From Roseicella aerolata (GTDB taxonomy: Bacteria > Pseudomonadota > Alphaproteobacteria > Acetobacterales > Acetobacteraceae), in assembly GCF_020523605.1 (NCBI RefSeq), contig NZ_JAJAQI010000012.1, positions 62,001 to 126,000 of the forward strand: a stretch of DNA of 64,000 nucleotides, written 5' to 3'. Position numbers and translations under genes: made by a program. Every line of letters begins with the position of its first letter. Position 1 is the first letter of the stretch. The notes below the pieces were generated by a model, which saw only the letters and a list, made by a program, of their open reading frames with translations, had not been told where the DNA came from and searched no databases. Shown piece after piece: positions 38,848-48,014 of this stretch.

Positions 38848-40095
38848 TCAGCCCTGGAAGCGCTCCGGGCGATAGGGTTCGGGGCTGATGCCTGGCACCG
38901 CCCCGGACATCATCTCGGCGAGAAGCCGTCCGGTGGTCGGTCCCAGGGTCAGGCCCTGATGCGCATGGCCGAAGGCGCACCAGGCGCCCGGCTGGCCGGG
39001 CAGCCTGCCGATGATCGGCAGCATGTCCGGCGTGCAGGGGCGCACGCCCATCCAGGGTTCGGCGTCCACGCGGTCCGCCAGCGGCAGCAGGCCGCGCGCG
39101 ACGGGCTCGGCCCGCTCGAGCTGGACAGGGGTGGGCGCCGCACCGGTGCGGGCGAACTCGGCCCCGGTCGTCAGGCGGATTCCGGCCCGCATGGGGGCGA
39201 GCAGGAAGCCGCTCTCGGTATCCAGCACCGGGTGGTTCAGCACGGCATTGCCGCGCAGCCGGTAATGCATGTGGTAGCCGCGCTTGCCGAAGAGCGGCGG
39301 CGCGTAGCCGAAGCGCCGCGTCACCTCCGCGGAGGCGGCGCCCAGGGCGATGACAACCTCCCCCGCCTCCACCGCGCCCTCGGCGGTCCGCACCCGCCAG
39401 CCCTTGCCGGCGCGCTCGAGCGTCATGGCGTCGCCGACCGCGATGCTCCCGCCGTCCCGCGTGAACAGCCCGGCATAGGCGAGCGTCAGGGCATGCGGAT
39501 CGCTGACCGCAAGCGGGTCCGTCCAGTGGATGGCGCCGGTCCGCTCCACCAGCAAATGGGGCTCCGCCGCCGCCAGGGCCTTGCCGTCCAGGGCCGCGAA
39601 ATTGACCCCGTAGTCCCGCCGCGCCTGCTCGGCCTGGGCCAGCGCGTCCTCCAGCATCTGCGGCCGGGAATAGAGGCGCATCCAGCCGGTCGGCCGCAGC
39701 AGCGCCATGGCCTCGGTGCCGGCGGCGAGCGCGAGGTGCTCGTCGATGCAGGTGGTGATGAGCCGCGCATAGGCCTGCACGGCCTGCAGGTACCGCCCGG
39801 GCTCGGAATGCCACCAGTAGCGCAGCAGCGGCGAGACGAAGCCGGGCAGCGCGAGCGGGTGGTAGGCGACATCGACGGCGCGGTTGCGCGCGATGCGCCG
39901 GAGCTCGGCCAGGGCGCGCGGGAAGGGATGCGGATAGACCGCCTCCCGCTGGATGAGCCCGCCATTGCCGAAGGACGCGCCCTCCCCGGGCCCTCGCCGA
40001 TCCACCAGCACCACGTCGTGGCCACGGCGCCGCAGGTGCAGCGCCACCGATACGCCGACCATTCCTGCGCCGAGCACGATTGCCGATTGGGACAT
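38848..40095 (-). CDS. dadA: FAD-dependent D-amino-acid dehydrogenase (DadA type)
   Basis: 415 residues. The N-terminal dinucleotide fold reads AIVLGAGMVGVSVALHLRRRGHDVVLVDR, followed by EGASFGNGGLIQ, the DadA hallmark. The C-terminal MGVRPCTPDMLPIIGRLPGQ and GHAHQGLTLGPTTGRLLAEM segments complete the FAD site. It oxidises D-amino acids to keto acids and passes electrons to the respiratory chain at the inner membrane. The ATG at 40095 fits the fold start; upstream frame extension is arginine-rich noise. Confidence 0.9.
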   Translation of the reverse strand: MSQSAIVLGAGMVGVSVALHLRRRGHDVVLVDRRGPGEGASFGNGGLIQREAVYPHPFPRALAELRRIARNRAVDVAYHPLALPGFVSPLLRYWWHSEPGRYLQAVQAYARLITTCIDEHLALAAGTEAMALLRPTGWMRLYSRPQMLEDALAQAEQARRDYGVNFAALDGKALAAAEPHLLVERTGAIHWTDPLAVSDPHALTLAYAGLFTRDGGSIAVGDAMTLERAGKGWRVRTAEGAVEAGEVVIALGAASAEVTRRFGYAPPLFGKRGYHMHYRLRGNAVLNHPVLDTESGFLLAPMRAGIRLTTGAEFARTGAAPTPVQLERAEPVARGLLPLADRVDAEPWMGVRPCTPDMLPIIGRLPGQPGAWCAFGHAHQGLTLGPTTGRLLAEMMSGAVPGISPEPYRPERFQG

Positions 40096-40496
40096 CACCT
40101 GGTTCCGTCGCCTGTCTGCCGCCGCATCATGTCCGCCTTGTGCCGCCGGTCGAGCCCCCGCCACGCGGCGGATGCGCCCGCATCGCGGTCCGGCGCCATG
40201 CCGGGCCGCGCCGGAAGGCGTTCCGGGGCGTCGCATGGCGGCATTCTCCCGCGCGGGCTGCACCGTCGGGACGCCATGGCGGGCAGGCATGGCGCCGCGG
40301 ACGGGATGCGATCCTTGCATGCCCCATGCCAGGCCCGCCGGCCGGGGCCGCTGGGCCGGGAGACGCGATGGCGGGTGGCGGGTGGCGTTCCCACCGGAAC
40401 GCCAATCCCCTGCAGGCTCTTGTTGCCGCGCGGAGTCGCGCCTTCGGTCCTTCGCGGCCTGCCGCGATCCGCATCAGGCCAGGGAGGGGAGGAGGC
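40096..40496. other. 401-nt divergent intergenic region between dadA and yjbQ
   Basis: No coding signal is seen. It must hold the promoters of both flanking genes. The only sharp structure is the inverted repeat at 40384-40403. Upstream of yjbQ the strong GGGAGGGGAGGAGG purine stretch (40481-40494) acts as ribosome site. Confidence 0.5.
40384..40403. promoter_or_regulatory. Inverted repeat upstream of yjbQ, candidate operator
   Basis: GGCGTTCC (40384-40391) pairs perfectly with GGAACGCC (40396-40403) around CACC. It is about 95 bases before the yjbQ ATG, where a repressor site or leader hairpin could act. The binding protein is unknown. Confidence 0.35.
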
Positions 40497-40931
40497 ATGG
40501 AGCAGCGGCTGCATCGCATCGAGGTCACGACGCGCCGGCGCGGCCTCATCGACATCACCGGCCAGGTCACCGGCTGGTGCCGGGACCAGGGGATCGCCAC
40601 CGGCCTGCTGACCATCTGGTGCCGGCACACCTCCGCCTCCCTGCTGGTGCAGGAGAATGCCTCCCCGGATGTCCGGACCGACCTGGAGGCCTTCCTCGCG
40701 CGCCTGGTGCCGGATGGCGGCGATGGCCGGTACCGGCATGAGGAGGAGGGGCCGGACGACATGCCCGCCCATATCCGGGCGGCGCTGACGCAGACACAGC
40801 TCTCCATCCCGGTCGCCGAAGGCAGGCCCGTGCTCGGGACCTGGCAGGGCATCTATCTCTACGAGCACCGAACCAGCCCGCACCGGCGCGAACTCGTGCT
40901 GCACCTTCTCGGCACGGCTGCGCCGGCCTGA
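40497..40931 (+). CDS. YjbQ-family (UPF0047) protein
   Basis: 144 residues, the usual size. The family block is WCRHTSASLLVQENASPDVR with the conserved His near residue 42, followed by GPDDMPAHIRAALTQTQLSI and GTWQGIYLYEHR. Family members show weak thiamine-phosphate synthase activity in E. coli; the true role is unsettled. The ATG at 40497 follows a very strong GGAGGAGG ribosome site, and an upstream frame extension is rejected. Confidence 0.9.
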   Translation: MEQRLHRIEVTTRRRGLIDITGQVTGWCRDQGIATGLLTIWCRHTSASLLVQENASPDVRTDLEAFLARLVPDGGDGRYRHEEEGPDDMPAHIRAALTQTQLSIPVAEGRPVLGTWQGIYLYEHRTSPHRRELVLHLLGTAAPA

Positions 40932-41292
40932 AGGGGTCGGCCGGCGCCGGAACCGGAAGGGGCGGGCCGGTTCACGCGCGCGCCACGTCGCCTCCGCGCT
41001 GGCCGGCGACCCGGCCGGCACGTTCCGGGGGCTGGATCACCAGACCGCGAGAATGCCGCGAGGGTGCTTTCCATCCGGGGGCCTGCAGCAGCATTGCTTC
41101 CCGCCGGCTGCGCCACCGAAGATTGCTTTTTTTTAATCCATCTGGTAGGCGCAGGCTGCTCCGGAATGCGAGGCCGAGGGCCTGCGCTGGGCAGGGGAGC
41201 AGTTCTCGTCGCACATCGCCGGAAGGCTGGGAGCGTGATGCTGAGCCCGCCATATCCGGCGAACGAACCGCCCGCCCAGCGTGGAGAGAAGG
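40932..41292. other. 361-nt gap before the PTS-IIA/Mrp operon
   Basis: No coding signal. It includes an unusual T8 run at 41127-41134 inside an AT-rich patch (41121-41143). This could be the tail of a yjbQ terminator, although no hairpin is directly before it, or part of a promoter for the Mrp operon with TTGCTT at 41123-41128 as a -35-like hexamer. Neither reading is firm. Confidence 0.4.
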
Positions 41293-41772
41293 ATGGGGAT
41301 CACCGATCGAATCTCGGCCGCCGATGTCGTCCTCGACCTGGGCGCCAGCAGCAAGCGCAACCTGCTGCAGACCCTCGCGGCCGAGGCCGCCCGGAGGCTC
41401 GGGCGGCCAGAGGAGGAGATCCTCGACGCCCTGCAGGACCGTGAGGGGCTGGGCTCCACGGCCCTCGGCCGGGGCGTCGCGCTTCCCCATGCCCGCCTGG
41501 CCGGGGGCGACCCGCCGGTCATGCTCTTCGCGCGGCTCCATCACCCCATCGACTACGAGGCGCGCGACGAGGAGCCGGTCGATCTCGTCATCCTCGTGCT
41601 CTGGCCCGCGGCCTCGCCGGAGGGCTTCCTGCCCGCCCTGTCCGAGACCTGCCGGGCGTTGCGCGAGCCGCAGGCGCTGCGGCGGCTGCGGGCGGCGCGG
41701 TCGGCCGAGGAGGTCGTCGCGATCCTGAACCGCTACGCCCGGGCGACGGACGACGTGCCGGGGGAGGGGTGA
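41293..41772 (+). CDS. PTS IIA-like (PtsN family) phosphoacceptor protein
   Basis: 159 residues forming one EIIA-Fru/Ntr domain: ISAADVVLDLGASSKRNLLQ, then the active-site histidine in GVALPHARLAG at about residue 67, then VDLVILVLWPAASPEG. It lacks permease domains, so it is a regulatory IIA. PtsN proteins receive phosphate through the nitrogen PTS and control potassium and other transporters in Proteobacteria. Its position directly before a cation antiporter operon suggests it tunes that antiporter, which is inference. The ATG at 41293 follows GGAGAGAAGG. Confidence 0.87.
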   Translation: MGITDRISAADVVLDLGASSKRNLLQTLAAEAARRLGRPEEEILDALQDREGLGSTALGRGVALPHARLAGGDPPVMLFARLHHPIDYEARDEEPVDLVILVLWPAASPEGFLPALSETCRALREPQALRRLRAARSAEEVVAILNRYARATDDVPGEG

Positions 41773-41831
41773 TGCGGCCTTCCCTGCCGGAGGCACCGCC
41801 CCTGCCGCCTGCCGGGCGCTGAGGCGACGCG

Positions 41832-44783
41832 ATGTACGACACCCTGCTCCTGCTCGCCCTGCTCGGCCTGCCTTTCGCCGGCGCCATCGCGGCCGGCCTG
41901 CTGCCGACGCGCGCGCGCAACGTCGCCTCCGCGCTGGCCGGCGCCGTCGCGCTCGCCGGCCTCAGCCTGGTCTGGGCCGCCTACCCGATCGTCTCGGCGG
42001 GCGGCGTGCTCCGCGCCGATTTCGCCTGGATGCCGATGCTCGGGCTGCATTTCGTGCTCCGGCTGGATGGCTTTGCCTGGCTCTTCGCCGGGGTGGTGAC
42101 GGGGATCGGCGCGCTCGTGGTGCTCTATGCGCGCTACTACATGTCCTCCGACGACCCGGTGCCGCGCTTCTTCGCCTTCCTGCTCGCCTTCATGGGCGCG
42201 ATGATGGGGGTGGTGGTCTCGGGCAACCTGCTCCAGCTCGCCTTCTTCTGGGAGCTGACGAGCCTCTTCTCCTTCCTGCTGATCGGCTACTGGCACCATA
42301 CCGCGGCCGCCCGCGACGGCGCGCGCATGGCGCTGACCATCACGGCCTCGGGCGGGCTCGCCCTCTTCGCCGGCGTGCTGGTGCTCGGCCACATCACCGG
42401 CAGCTACGACCTCGAGGTGGTGCTCGCCGCCGGCGACCGCATCCGGGCGCACCCGCTCTACCTGCCGGCCCTGGTCCTCATCCTGCTCGGCGCCCTGACC
42501 AAGAGCGCGCAGTTCCCCTTCCATTTCTGGCTGCCGCACGCCATGGCGGCGCCGACCCCGGTCTCGGCCTATCTCCATTCCGCCACGCTGGTGAAGGCCG
42601 GCATCTTCCTGATGGCGCGGCTCTGGCCGGCGATGGCGGGCACCGAGGCCTGGTTCCTGATCGTCGGGACGGCCGGGCTGGTCACGCTGCTGGTCGGCGC
42701 CTATGTCGCGATCTTCCAGCACGACCTGAAGGGGCTGCTGGCCTATTCCACCATCAGCCATCTCGGGCTGATCACCCTGCTGCTCGGCCTCAACAGCAAG
42801 CTGGCGCTGGTCGCGGCGGTCTTCCACGTGCTGAACCACGCCGCCTTCAAGGCCTCCCTCTTCATGGCGGCCGGCATCATCGACCATGAGACGGGCACGC
42901 GCGACATCCGGCGCCTGTCGGGCCTCAACCGCCCCATGCCCTTCACCGCGCGGCTGGCGCTGGTCGCCGCCGCGGCCATGGCCGGCGTGCCGCTGCTGAA
43001 CGGCTTCATCTCCAAGGAGATGTTCTTCGCCGAGGCGCTGTCGGCCGAGGCGCCGTTGCCCGGGCTGCTGAACCTGCTGCCGCTCGCCGCCCTGCTGGCC
43101 AGCGCCTTCAGCGTCACCTACTCGCTTCGCTTCATCCACGGCGCCTTCTTCGGGCCGGACCCGGTGGACCTGCCACGCCAGCCGCATGAGCCCGCCACCT
43201 GGATGCGCTTCCCGGTCGAGATCCTGGTGCTGGCCTGCATCATGGTGGGCCTGCTGCCGGCGGCGACGGTCGGGCCCTTCCTCGACGTGGCCGTGCGCGC
43301 GGTGCTGGGGCCGGAGGTGCCCTATTACAGCCTGACCGTCTGGCACGGCTTCAACCTGCCGCTGCTGATGAGCGTGGTCGCGCTGGCCGGCGGCGTCGCC
43401 CTCTACCGCCTGCTGCAGCGGCGGCTGCGCAGCGGGGCGGAGGGCCCGCCGCTGCTCCGGCGGTTGCAGGGGCAGCGCATCTTCGAGCGGACGATGGTCT
43501 TCCTCTCCTGGCGGCTTGCCCGGCGGCTGGAAGGGTTCCTCGGCACGCGGCGGCTGCAGCCGCAGCTGCGCCTGATCGTCGCCGTCGCGATCTTGGCGGG
43601 TGCCGGCGCGGCCTGGCTGCGCGGTGTCGGGCCGGGAAACCTGCCGGCCTCACCCGTAGATCCCGTCCTGGCGCTGCTGTGGATGGTGGGCGGCATCTGT
43701 GCGATCGGCGCGGCCTGGCAGGCCAAGTACCATCGCCTCGCCGCGGTCATCCTGGTCGGCGGGGTGGGGCTCATCGTCTGCGTCACCTTCGTCTGGTTCT
43801 CCGCCCCCGACCTGGCGCTGACGCAGCTCACGGTGGAGGTGGTGACCACCGTGCTCCTGCTGCTCGGCCTGCGCTGGCTGCCGAAGCGGTTCCAGACTCC
43901 CGGGGAGCGCGGGCCGGAGGTGCTGACGCGCACGCGCCGGCTGCGCGACCTGGCCCTGGCGGTCGCCGCCGGCGGCGGCCTGGCAGCGCTGTCCTACGCC
44001 GTGATGACGCGCACGCCGCCCGACCTGCTGGCCCGCGACTTCCTGGCGCGTGCCTATACCGAAGGCGGCGGCACCAATGTGGTCAATGTCATCCTGGTGG
44101 ATTTCCGCGGCTTCGACACGCTGGGCGAGATCTTCGTGGTGGCGGCGGTGGCGCTGGCCACCTATGCCCTGCTGCGTCGCTTCCGCCCGGCGCCCGACAG
44201 CGTGGAACTGCCGGAGCAGCAGCGCGACCAGCAGGAGACGGACACCCTGCAGCCGGAGCGGGGCGAGAGCGGCCGGGTGGCCGACTGGCTGATGGTGCCC
44301 TTCGTGCTGACGCGGCTCGTGTTCCCGGTCATGCTCCTGGTGGCGGTCTTCCTGCTGCTGCGCGGCCATGACCTGCCCGGCGGCGGCTTCTCGGCGGGCA
44401 TGGTCGTCGCGATCGCCATCATCATGCTCTACATGATCGGCGGGACGGACTGGACCGAGGACCGGCTGCGGCTGCGGCCGCATCTCTGGATCGGCACCGG
44501 GCTGCTGCTCGCCACCGGCACCGGGCTTGCCGCCTGGGCCTTCGGCCACCCCTTCCTGACCTCCTACTTCGCCTATCTGGACCTGCCCTTCATCGGGAAG
44601 GTCCCGGCCGCCAGCGCGCTGCTCTTCGACATCGGCGTGTTCATCCTGGTGGTCGGCGCCACGCTGCTGATGCTGGTCGCGCTGGCGCATCAGTCCGTGC
44701 GCGGCCACCGCGCCACGCCCCGGCCGCCGCCCGCGCCCGTGGCGCGCGAGCGGACCCCTGTCACCGCGGCGGGAGAGGACTGA
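41832..44783 (+). CDS. mrpA: Mrp-type Na+/H+ antiporter subunit A fused to subunit B
   Basis: 983 residues with about 20 membrane helices. The NuoL-like part shows the key glutamate in FFWELTSLFSFLL and lysines in GALTKSAQFPFHFWLPHAMA and SATLVKAG. The MrpB domain is the last ~160 residues (LRGHDLPGGGFSAGMVVAIAI). An A-B fusion is typical of group-2 (PhaAB-type) Mrp systems. The complex exports Na+ or K+ for protons and supports alkali and salt tolerance. It starts 59 nt after the IIA gene and overlaps mrpC by one base. Confidence 0.94.
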   Translation: MYDTLLLLALLGLPFAGAIAAGLLPTRARNVASALAGAVALAGLSLVWAAYPIVSAGGVLRADFAWMPMLGLHFVLRLDGFAWLFAGVVTGIGALVVLYARYYMSSDDPVPRFFAFLLAFMGAMMGVVVSGNLLQLAFFWELTSLFSFLLIGYWHHTAAARDGARMALTITASGGLALFAGVLVLGHITGSYDLEVVLAAGDRIRAHPLYLPALVLILLGALTKSAQFPFHFWLPHAMAAPTPVSAYLHSATLVKAGIFLMARLWPAMAGTEAWFLIVGTAGLVTLLVGAYVAIFQHDLKGLLAYSTISHLGLITLLLGLNSKLALVAAVFHVLNHAAFKASLFMAAGIIDHETGTRDIRRLSGLNRPMPFTARLALVAAAAMAGVPLLNGFISKEMFFAEALSAEAPLPGLLNLLPLAALLASAFSVTYSLRFIHGAFFGPDPVDLPRQPHEPATWMRFPVEILVLACIMVGLLPAATVGPFLDVAVRAVLGPEVPYYSLTVWHGFNLPLLMSVVALAGGVALYRLLQRRLRSGAEGPPLLRRLQGQRIFERTMVFLSWRLARRLEGFLGTRRLQPQLRLIVAVAILAGAGAAWLRGVGPGNLPASPVDPVLALLWMVGGICAIGAAWQAKYHRLAAVILVGGVGLIVCVTFVWFSAPDLALTQLTVEVVTTVLLLLGLRWLPKRFQTPGERGPEVLTRTRRLRDLALAVAAGGGLAALSYAVMTRTPPDLLARDFLARAYTEGGGTNVVNVILVDFRGFDTLGEIFVVAAVALATYALLRRFRPAPDSVELPEQQRDQQETDTLQPERGESGRVADWLMVPFVLTRLVFPVMLLVAVFLLLRGHDLPGGGFSAGMVVAIAIIMLYMIGGTDWTEDRLRLRPHLWIGTGLLLATGTGLAAWAFGHPFLTSYFAYLDLPFIGKVPAASALLFDIGVFILVVGATLLMLVALAHQSVRGHRATPRPPPAPVARERTPVTAAGED

Positions 44784-45127
44784 TGGAACTCGTTGCCTCG
44801 CTCGGCATCGGCGTGCTGGCCGGCTCGGGCGTCTGGCTGCTGCTACGGCCGCGTACCTTCCAGGTCATCATCGGCCTCTCCCTGCTGTCCTATGCCGTGA
44901 ACCTGTTCATCTTCTCGACCGGGGGGCTGCGCAGCGGCGCGGCCGCCATCCTTGAGCCGGGCGAGGCGGGGAGCATCGCCCAGTACACCGACCCGCTGCC
45001 CCAGGCGCTGGTGCTGACCGCCATCGTCATCAGCTTCGCGACCACGGCGCTGCTGCTGGTGGTGCTGCTGGCCGCGCGCGGCCTGACCGGGACCGACCAT
45101 GTGGACGGGCGGGAGCGCGACCGGTGA
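44783..45127 (+). CDS. mrpC: Mrp antiporter subunit C (NuoK-like)
   Basis: 114 residues with three hydrophobic helices: ASLGIGVLAGSGVWLLL, FQVIIGLSLLSYAVNLFIF and DPLPQALVLTAIVISFATTALLL. DPLPQALVLTAIVIS is the NuoK/MrpC signature. It forms part of the membrane arm of the antiporter. It is coupled on both sides by overlaps (TGATG and a four-base overlap with mrpD). Confidence 0.93.
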   Translation: MELVASLGIGVLAGSGVWLLLRPRTFQVIIGLSLLSYAVNLFIFSTGGLRSGAAAILEPGEAGSIAQYTDPLPQALVLTAIVISFATTALLLVVLLAARGLTGTDHVDGRERDR

Positions 45128-46734
45128 GCGGCTGGATGGACCATCTGGTGATCGCGCCGGTCCTGGTGCCGATGCTGGCCGGCATCGTCATGATCCTCGC
45201 CGGCGATCGCTGGCGGGGGGCGACGGTATCGCTCGGCCTCGGCTCCACCCTGGCGCTGGCGGTGCTCTCCGCCCTGCTGCTCGTGCTGGCGGACGGGCCG
45301 GTGGTGCGCATCTACCGGCTGGGCGACTGGCCCTCGCTGTTCGGCATCGTGCTGGTGCTGGACCGACTCTCGGCGCTGATGCTGGTGCTGACGGCGGCGC
45401 TCGGCCTCGCCGTCTTCGTCTTCTCGCTGTCGCGCTGGCATCGCGCCGGGGCGTATTTCCACCCGCTCCTGCAATTCCAGCTCATGGGGCTGAACGGCGC
45501 CTTCCTGACCGGCGACCTGTTCAACCTCTTCGTCTTCTTCGAGGTGATGCTCGCCGCCTCCTACGGCATGGCGCTGCACGGCTCCGGCACGGCGCGGGTC
45601 CGGGCGGGGCTGCACTACATCACCATCAACCTGCTGGCCTCGCTGCTGTTCCTGATCGGGGTCAGCGTGGTCTATGGCATCGGCGGCACGCTCAACATGG
45701 CCGACCTCGCGGCGCGCATGCGCGACGTCGCGGCCGAGGACCGGGCCTTGCTGGAGACCGGCCTCGCGGTGCTCGGCATCGCCTTCCTGGTCAAGGCGGC
45801 GATGTGGCCGCTGGGCTTCTGGCTGCCGGGCACCTATGCCGCGGCCTGCGCGCCGGCGGCGGCGATCCTTTCCATCCTCAGCAAGGTCGGGGTCTATGCG
45901 GTGCTGCGCCTCTGGCTGCTGCTGTTCGGCGCGGCCGCCGGCGAGTCCGCCGGCTTCGGCGGCCCCTGGCTGGTGGCCGGCGGGGTGCTGACCATCGCCT
46001 TCGGCTCGATCGCCGTGCTGGCCACGCAGAACCTGTCGCGCCTCGCGGGGGCGAGCGTGCTGGTCTCCTCCGGCACCCTGCTGGCCGCCATCGGCGCGGG
46101 CCAGGTCGCGGTGACCGGCGGCGCGCTGTTCTACCTCGCCAGCTCGGTGCTCGCGATCGGCGCCTTCTTCCTGCTGATCGAACTGGTGGAGCGCGGCCGC
46201 GAGGTCGGCGCCGACGTGCTGGCGGTGACGCGCGAGGCCTTCGGCACGGGCGAGGAGGAGGAGGAGACGCAGGAGCAGGAGGCGGTCGGCGTCGCCATCC
46301 CGGGCACCGTCGCCATCCTCGGCATGAGCTTCATGGCCTGCGCGCTGCTGCTGGCGGGCCTGCCGCCGCTTTCCGGCTTCCTGGCGAAATTCGCCATCCT
46401 CGCCCCGCTGCTCGGCACCGGCGAGGCCGGGCTGCCCGTCACCACCTGGGTGCTGCTGGCGGCCCTGATCCTGTCCGGGCTGGCGACGGTCATCGCCATG
46501 CTGCGCGCCGGCATCGACGCCTTCTGGGCCTCGCCGGCCGGCAGCGTGCCGCGGGTCGGGGTCATCGAGATCGCGCCCGTCGCGCTGCTGCTGGCCCTTT
46601 GCGGCGCGCTCACCATCGGGGCGGGGCCGGCCATGGACTACATGCAGGCCGCGGCGCAGGCGCTGCACGCGCCGCAGGACTACCTGCGGGGCGTCCTCGC
46701 GGCGACGGCCGCGCGGCCGGGGGGCGGCGGATGA
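45124..46734 (+). CDS. mrpD: Mrp antiporter subunit D (NuoM/NuoN-like)
   Basis: 536 residues with about 14 helices. It keeps the proton-path glutamate in FNLFVFFEVMLAASYG and the lysines in FLVKAAMWPLGFWLPGTY and ILSKVGVYAVLRL. A charged loop, EEEEETQEQE, lies near residue 380 between helices. It is a proton-translocating subunit of the Mrp complex. GTG at 45124 overlaps mrpC, and its stop overlaps mrpE by four bases. Confidence 0.93.
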   Translation: MSGWMDHLVIAPVLVPMLAGIVMILAGDRWRGATVSLGLGSTLALAVLSALLLVLADGPVVRIYRLGDWPSLFGIVLVLDRLSALMLVLTAALGLAVFVFSLSRWHRAGAYFHPLLQFQLMGLNGAFLTGDLFNLFVFFEVMLAASYGMALHGSGTARVRAGLHYITINLLASLLFLIGVSVVYGIGGTLNMADLAARMRDVAAEDRALLETGLAVLGIAFLVKAAMWPLGFWLPGTYAAACAPAAAILSILSKVGVYAVLRLWLLLFGAAAGESAGFGGPWLVAGGVLTIAFGSIAVLATQNLSRLAGASVLVSSGTLLAAIGAGQVAVTGGALFYLASSVLAIGAFFLLIELVERGREVGADVLAVTREAFGTGEEEEETQEQEAVGVAIPGTVAILGMSFMACALLLAGLPPLSGFLAKFAILAPLLGTGEAGLPVTTWVLLAALILSGLATVIAMLRAGIDAFWASPAGSVPRVGVIEIAPVALLLALCGALTIGAGPAMDYMQAAAQALHAPQDYLRGVLAATAARPGGGG

Positions 46735-47222
46735 CGCGCTGGCTGCCCTACCCGCTGCTGACGCTGGCGCTGCTCGCCGCCTGGCTGCTGCTGGCCGAAA
46801 GCCTCTCCCCCGGCGCCTTCCTGCTCGGCGCCCTGGTCGCGCTCCTGGCCTCCTGGGTACTGGCGGTGCTGGCGCCGCCGAAGGCGCGGCTGCGGCGGCT
46901 CGGCGCGGTGCCGGGGCTGCTGGCCATGGTCCTGGTGGAGGTCGTGCGGTCCAACAACGCCGTCGCCCGGATCATCCTGCGGCCGGGCGGGGCGAGGCCC
47001 CCCCGCTCGGGCTTCGTGCGCATCCCGCTCGACCTGCGCAATCCCTATGGCCTGGCGGCGCTGGCCTGCATCCTCACCGCCACGCCGGGCACGGTCTGGG
47101 TGGAATACGATTCGAGCGACGGGACGATGCTGCTGCATGTGCTCGACCTGATCGATGAGGAAGCCTGGGTCCGCATCATCAAGGACCGGTGGGAGCGGCG
47201 GCTGATGGAGATCTTCGAATGA
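46731..47222 (+). CDS. mrpE: Mrp antiporter subunit E
   Basis: 163 residues with two or three N-terminal helices and a cytosolic domain: RIPLDLRNPYGLAALACILT, then ATPGTVWVEY and DEEAWVRIIKDRWERRLMEIFE, all MrpE hallmarks. It lies between mrpD and mrpF with four-base overlaps on both sides, as in other group-2 operons. Confidence 0.93.
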   Translation: MTRWLPYPLLTLALLAAWLLLAESLSPGAFLLGALVALLASWVLAVLAPPKARLRRLGAVPGLLAMVLVEVVRSNNAVARIILRPGGARPPRSGFVRIPLDLRNPYGLAALACILTATPGTVWVEYDSSDGTMLLHVLDLIDEEAWVRIIKDRWERRLMEIFE

Positions 47223-47500
47223 GCGTGGCGCTGCTCGGCTGGTCCATCCTGCTCGCGCAGGTCCTGCTCGCCGCCGCGATGGGCTGCGCGGCCTTCCGCG
47301 TCCTGCGCGGGCCGCGGGCGCAGGACCGCGTCCTCGCGCTCGATACGCTCTACATCAACGCCGCGATGCTGCTGCTGGTCTTCGGCATCCGGACCGGCAG
47401 CACCCATTACTTCGAGGCGGCGCTGCTCATCGCGCTGCTCGGCTTCGTCGCGACCGCGGCGCTGTCGAAATTCCTGATGCGCGGCGAGGTGATCGAATGA
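47219..47500 (+). CDS. mrpF: Mrp antiporter subunit F
   Basis: 93 residues with three helices; GPRAQDRVLALDTLYINAAM is the MrpF signature, with the conserved Asp residues in the loop. ATG at 47219 overlaps the mrpE stop; the four-base overlap continues into mrpG. Confidence 0.93.
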   Translation: MSVALLGWSILLAQVLLAAAMGCAAFRVLRGPRAQDRVLALDTLYINAAMLLLVFGIRTGSTHYFEAALLIALLGFVATAALSKFLMRGEVIE

Positions 47501-47874
47501 CGCAGGCGGCCAATCTCCCCCTCTGGGCCGCGCTGCCCGTCGCGCTGCTGCTGCTGACCGGCGCCGGGCTCGGGCTCATCGGCTCGGTCGGGCTGCTGCG
47601 GCTGCGCAATTTCTACGAGCGCATCCACGCCCCCACCCTCGCCACGACGCTCGGCATCGGCTTCATCCTGCTCGCCTCGGCGCTGCACTTCTCCGTGCTG
47701 CAGAGCCGCCCCGTGCTGCATGAGGTGCTGATCGCGGTCCTCATGGTGATCACCACGCCGGTCACGCTGATGCTGCTGGCCCGCGCCGCCCTCTACCGCG
47801 ACCGGCGGGAGGGCGACCCGGAGGTGCCGCCGCTGCCGCCGCAGGTATCGCGGCCGCAGCGGCGGGACGGCTGA
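47497..47874 (+). CDS. mrpG: Mrp antiporter subunit G
   Basis: 125 residues with three helices; GLGLIGSVGLLRLRNFYERIHAPT is the MrpG signature at residues 22-45. It is the last subunit gene; the complete set A(B)-C-D-E-F-G is therefore present. The polar C-terminal tail after VTLMLLARAALY is variable in the family. A degenerate palindromic element follows 47 nt downstream. Confidence 0.93.
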   Translation: MTQAANLPLWAALPVALLLLTGAGLGLIGSVGLLRLRNFYERIHAPTLATTLGIGFILLASALHFSVLQSRPVLHEVLIAVLMVITTPVTLMLLARAALYRDRREGDPEVPPLPPQVSRPQRRDG

Positions 47875-47921
47875 TGCCCGGCCGGCCCGGCGCAGGCGCA
47901 GGCGCACAGGCATGCCGGCCT

Positions 47922-47948
47922 CTACGACCGGCACGCGATCTGCTGTAG
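47922..47948. repeat. Shortened type-1 palindromic element
   Basis: It begins CTAC and ends ACGCGATCTGCTGTAG, which matches the right arm of the 43-bp elements at 14 of 16 bases. The left arm is shortened to about ten bases. It lies in the 140-nt gap between mrpG and the DUF2141 gene, consistent with a decayed family member. Confidence 0.45.
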
Positions 47949-48014
47949 ATCGTGGATCCGTGCCAGCGACCTGCGCCGTCCCCGGCGCCGGGCGCCGCCC
48001 GACCGGAGACCGCC

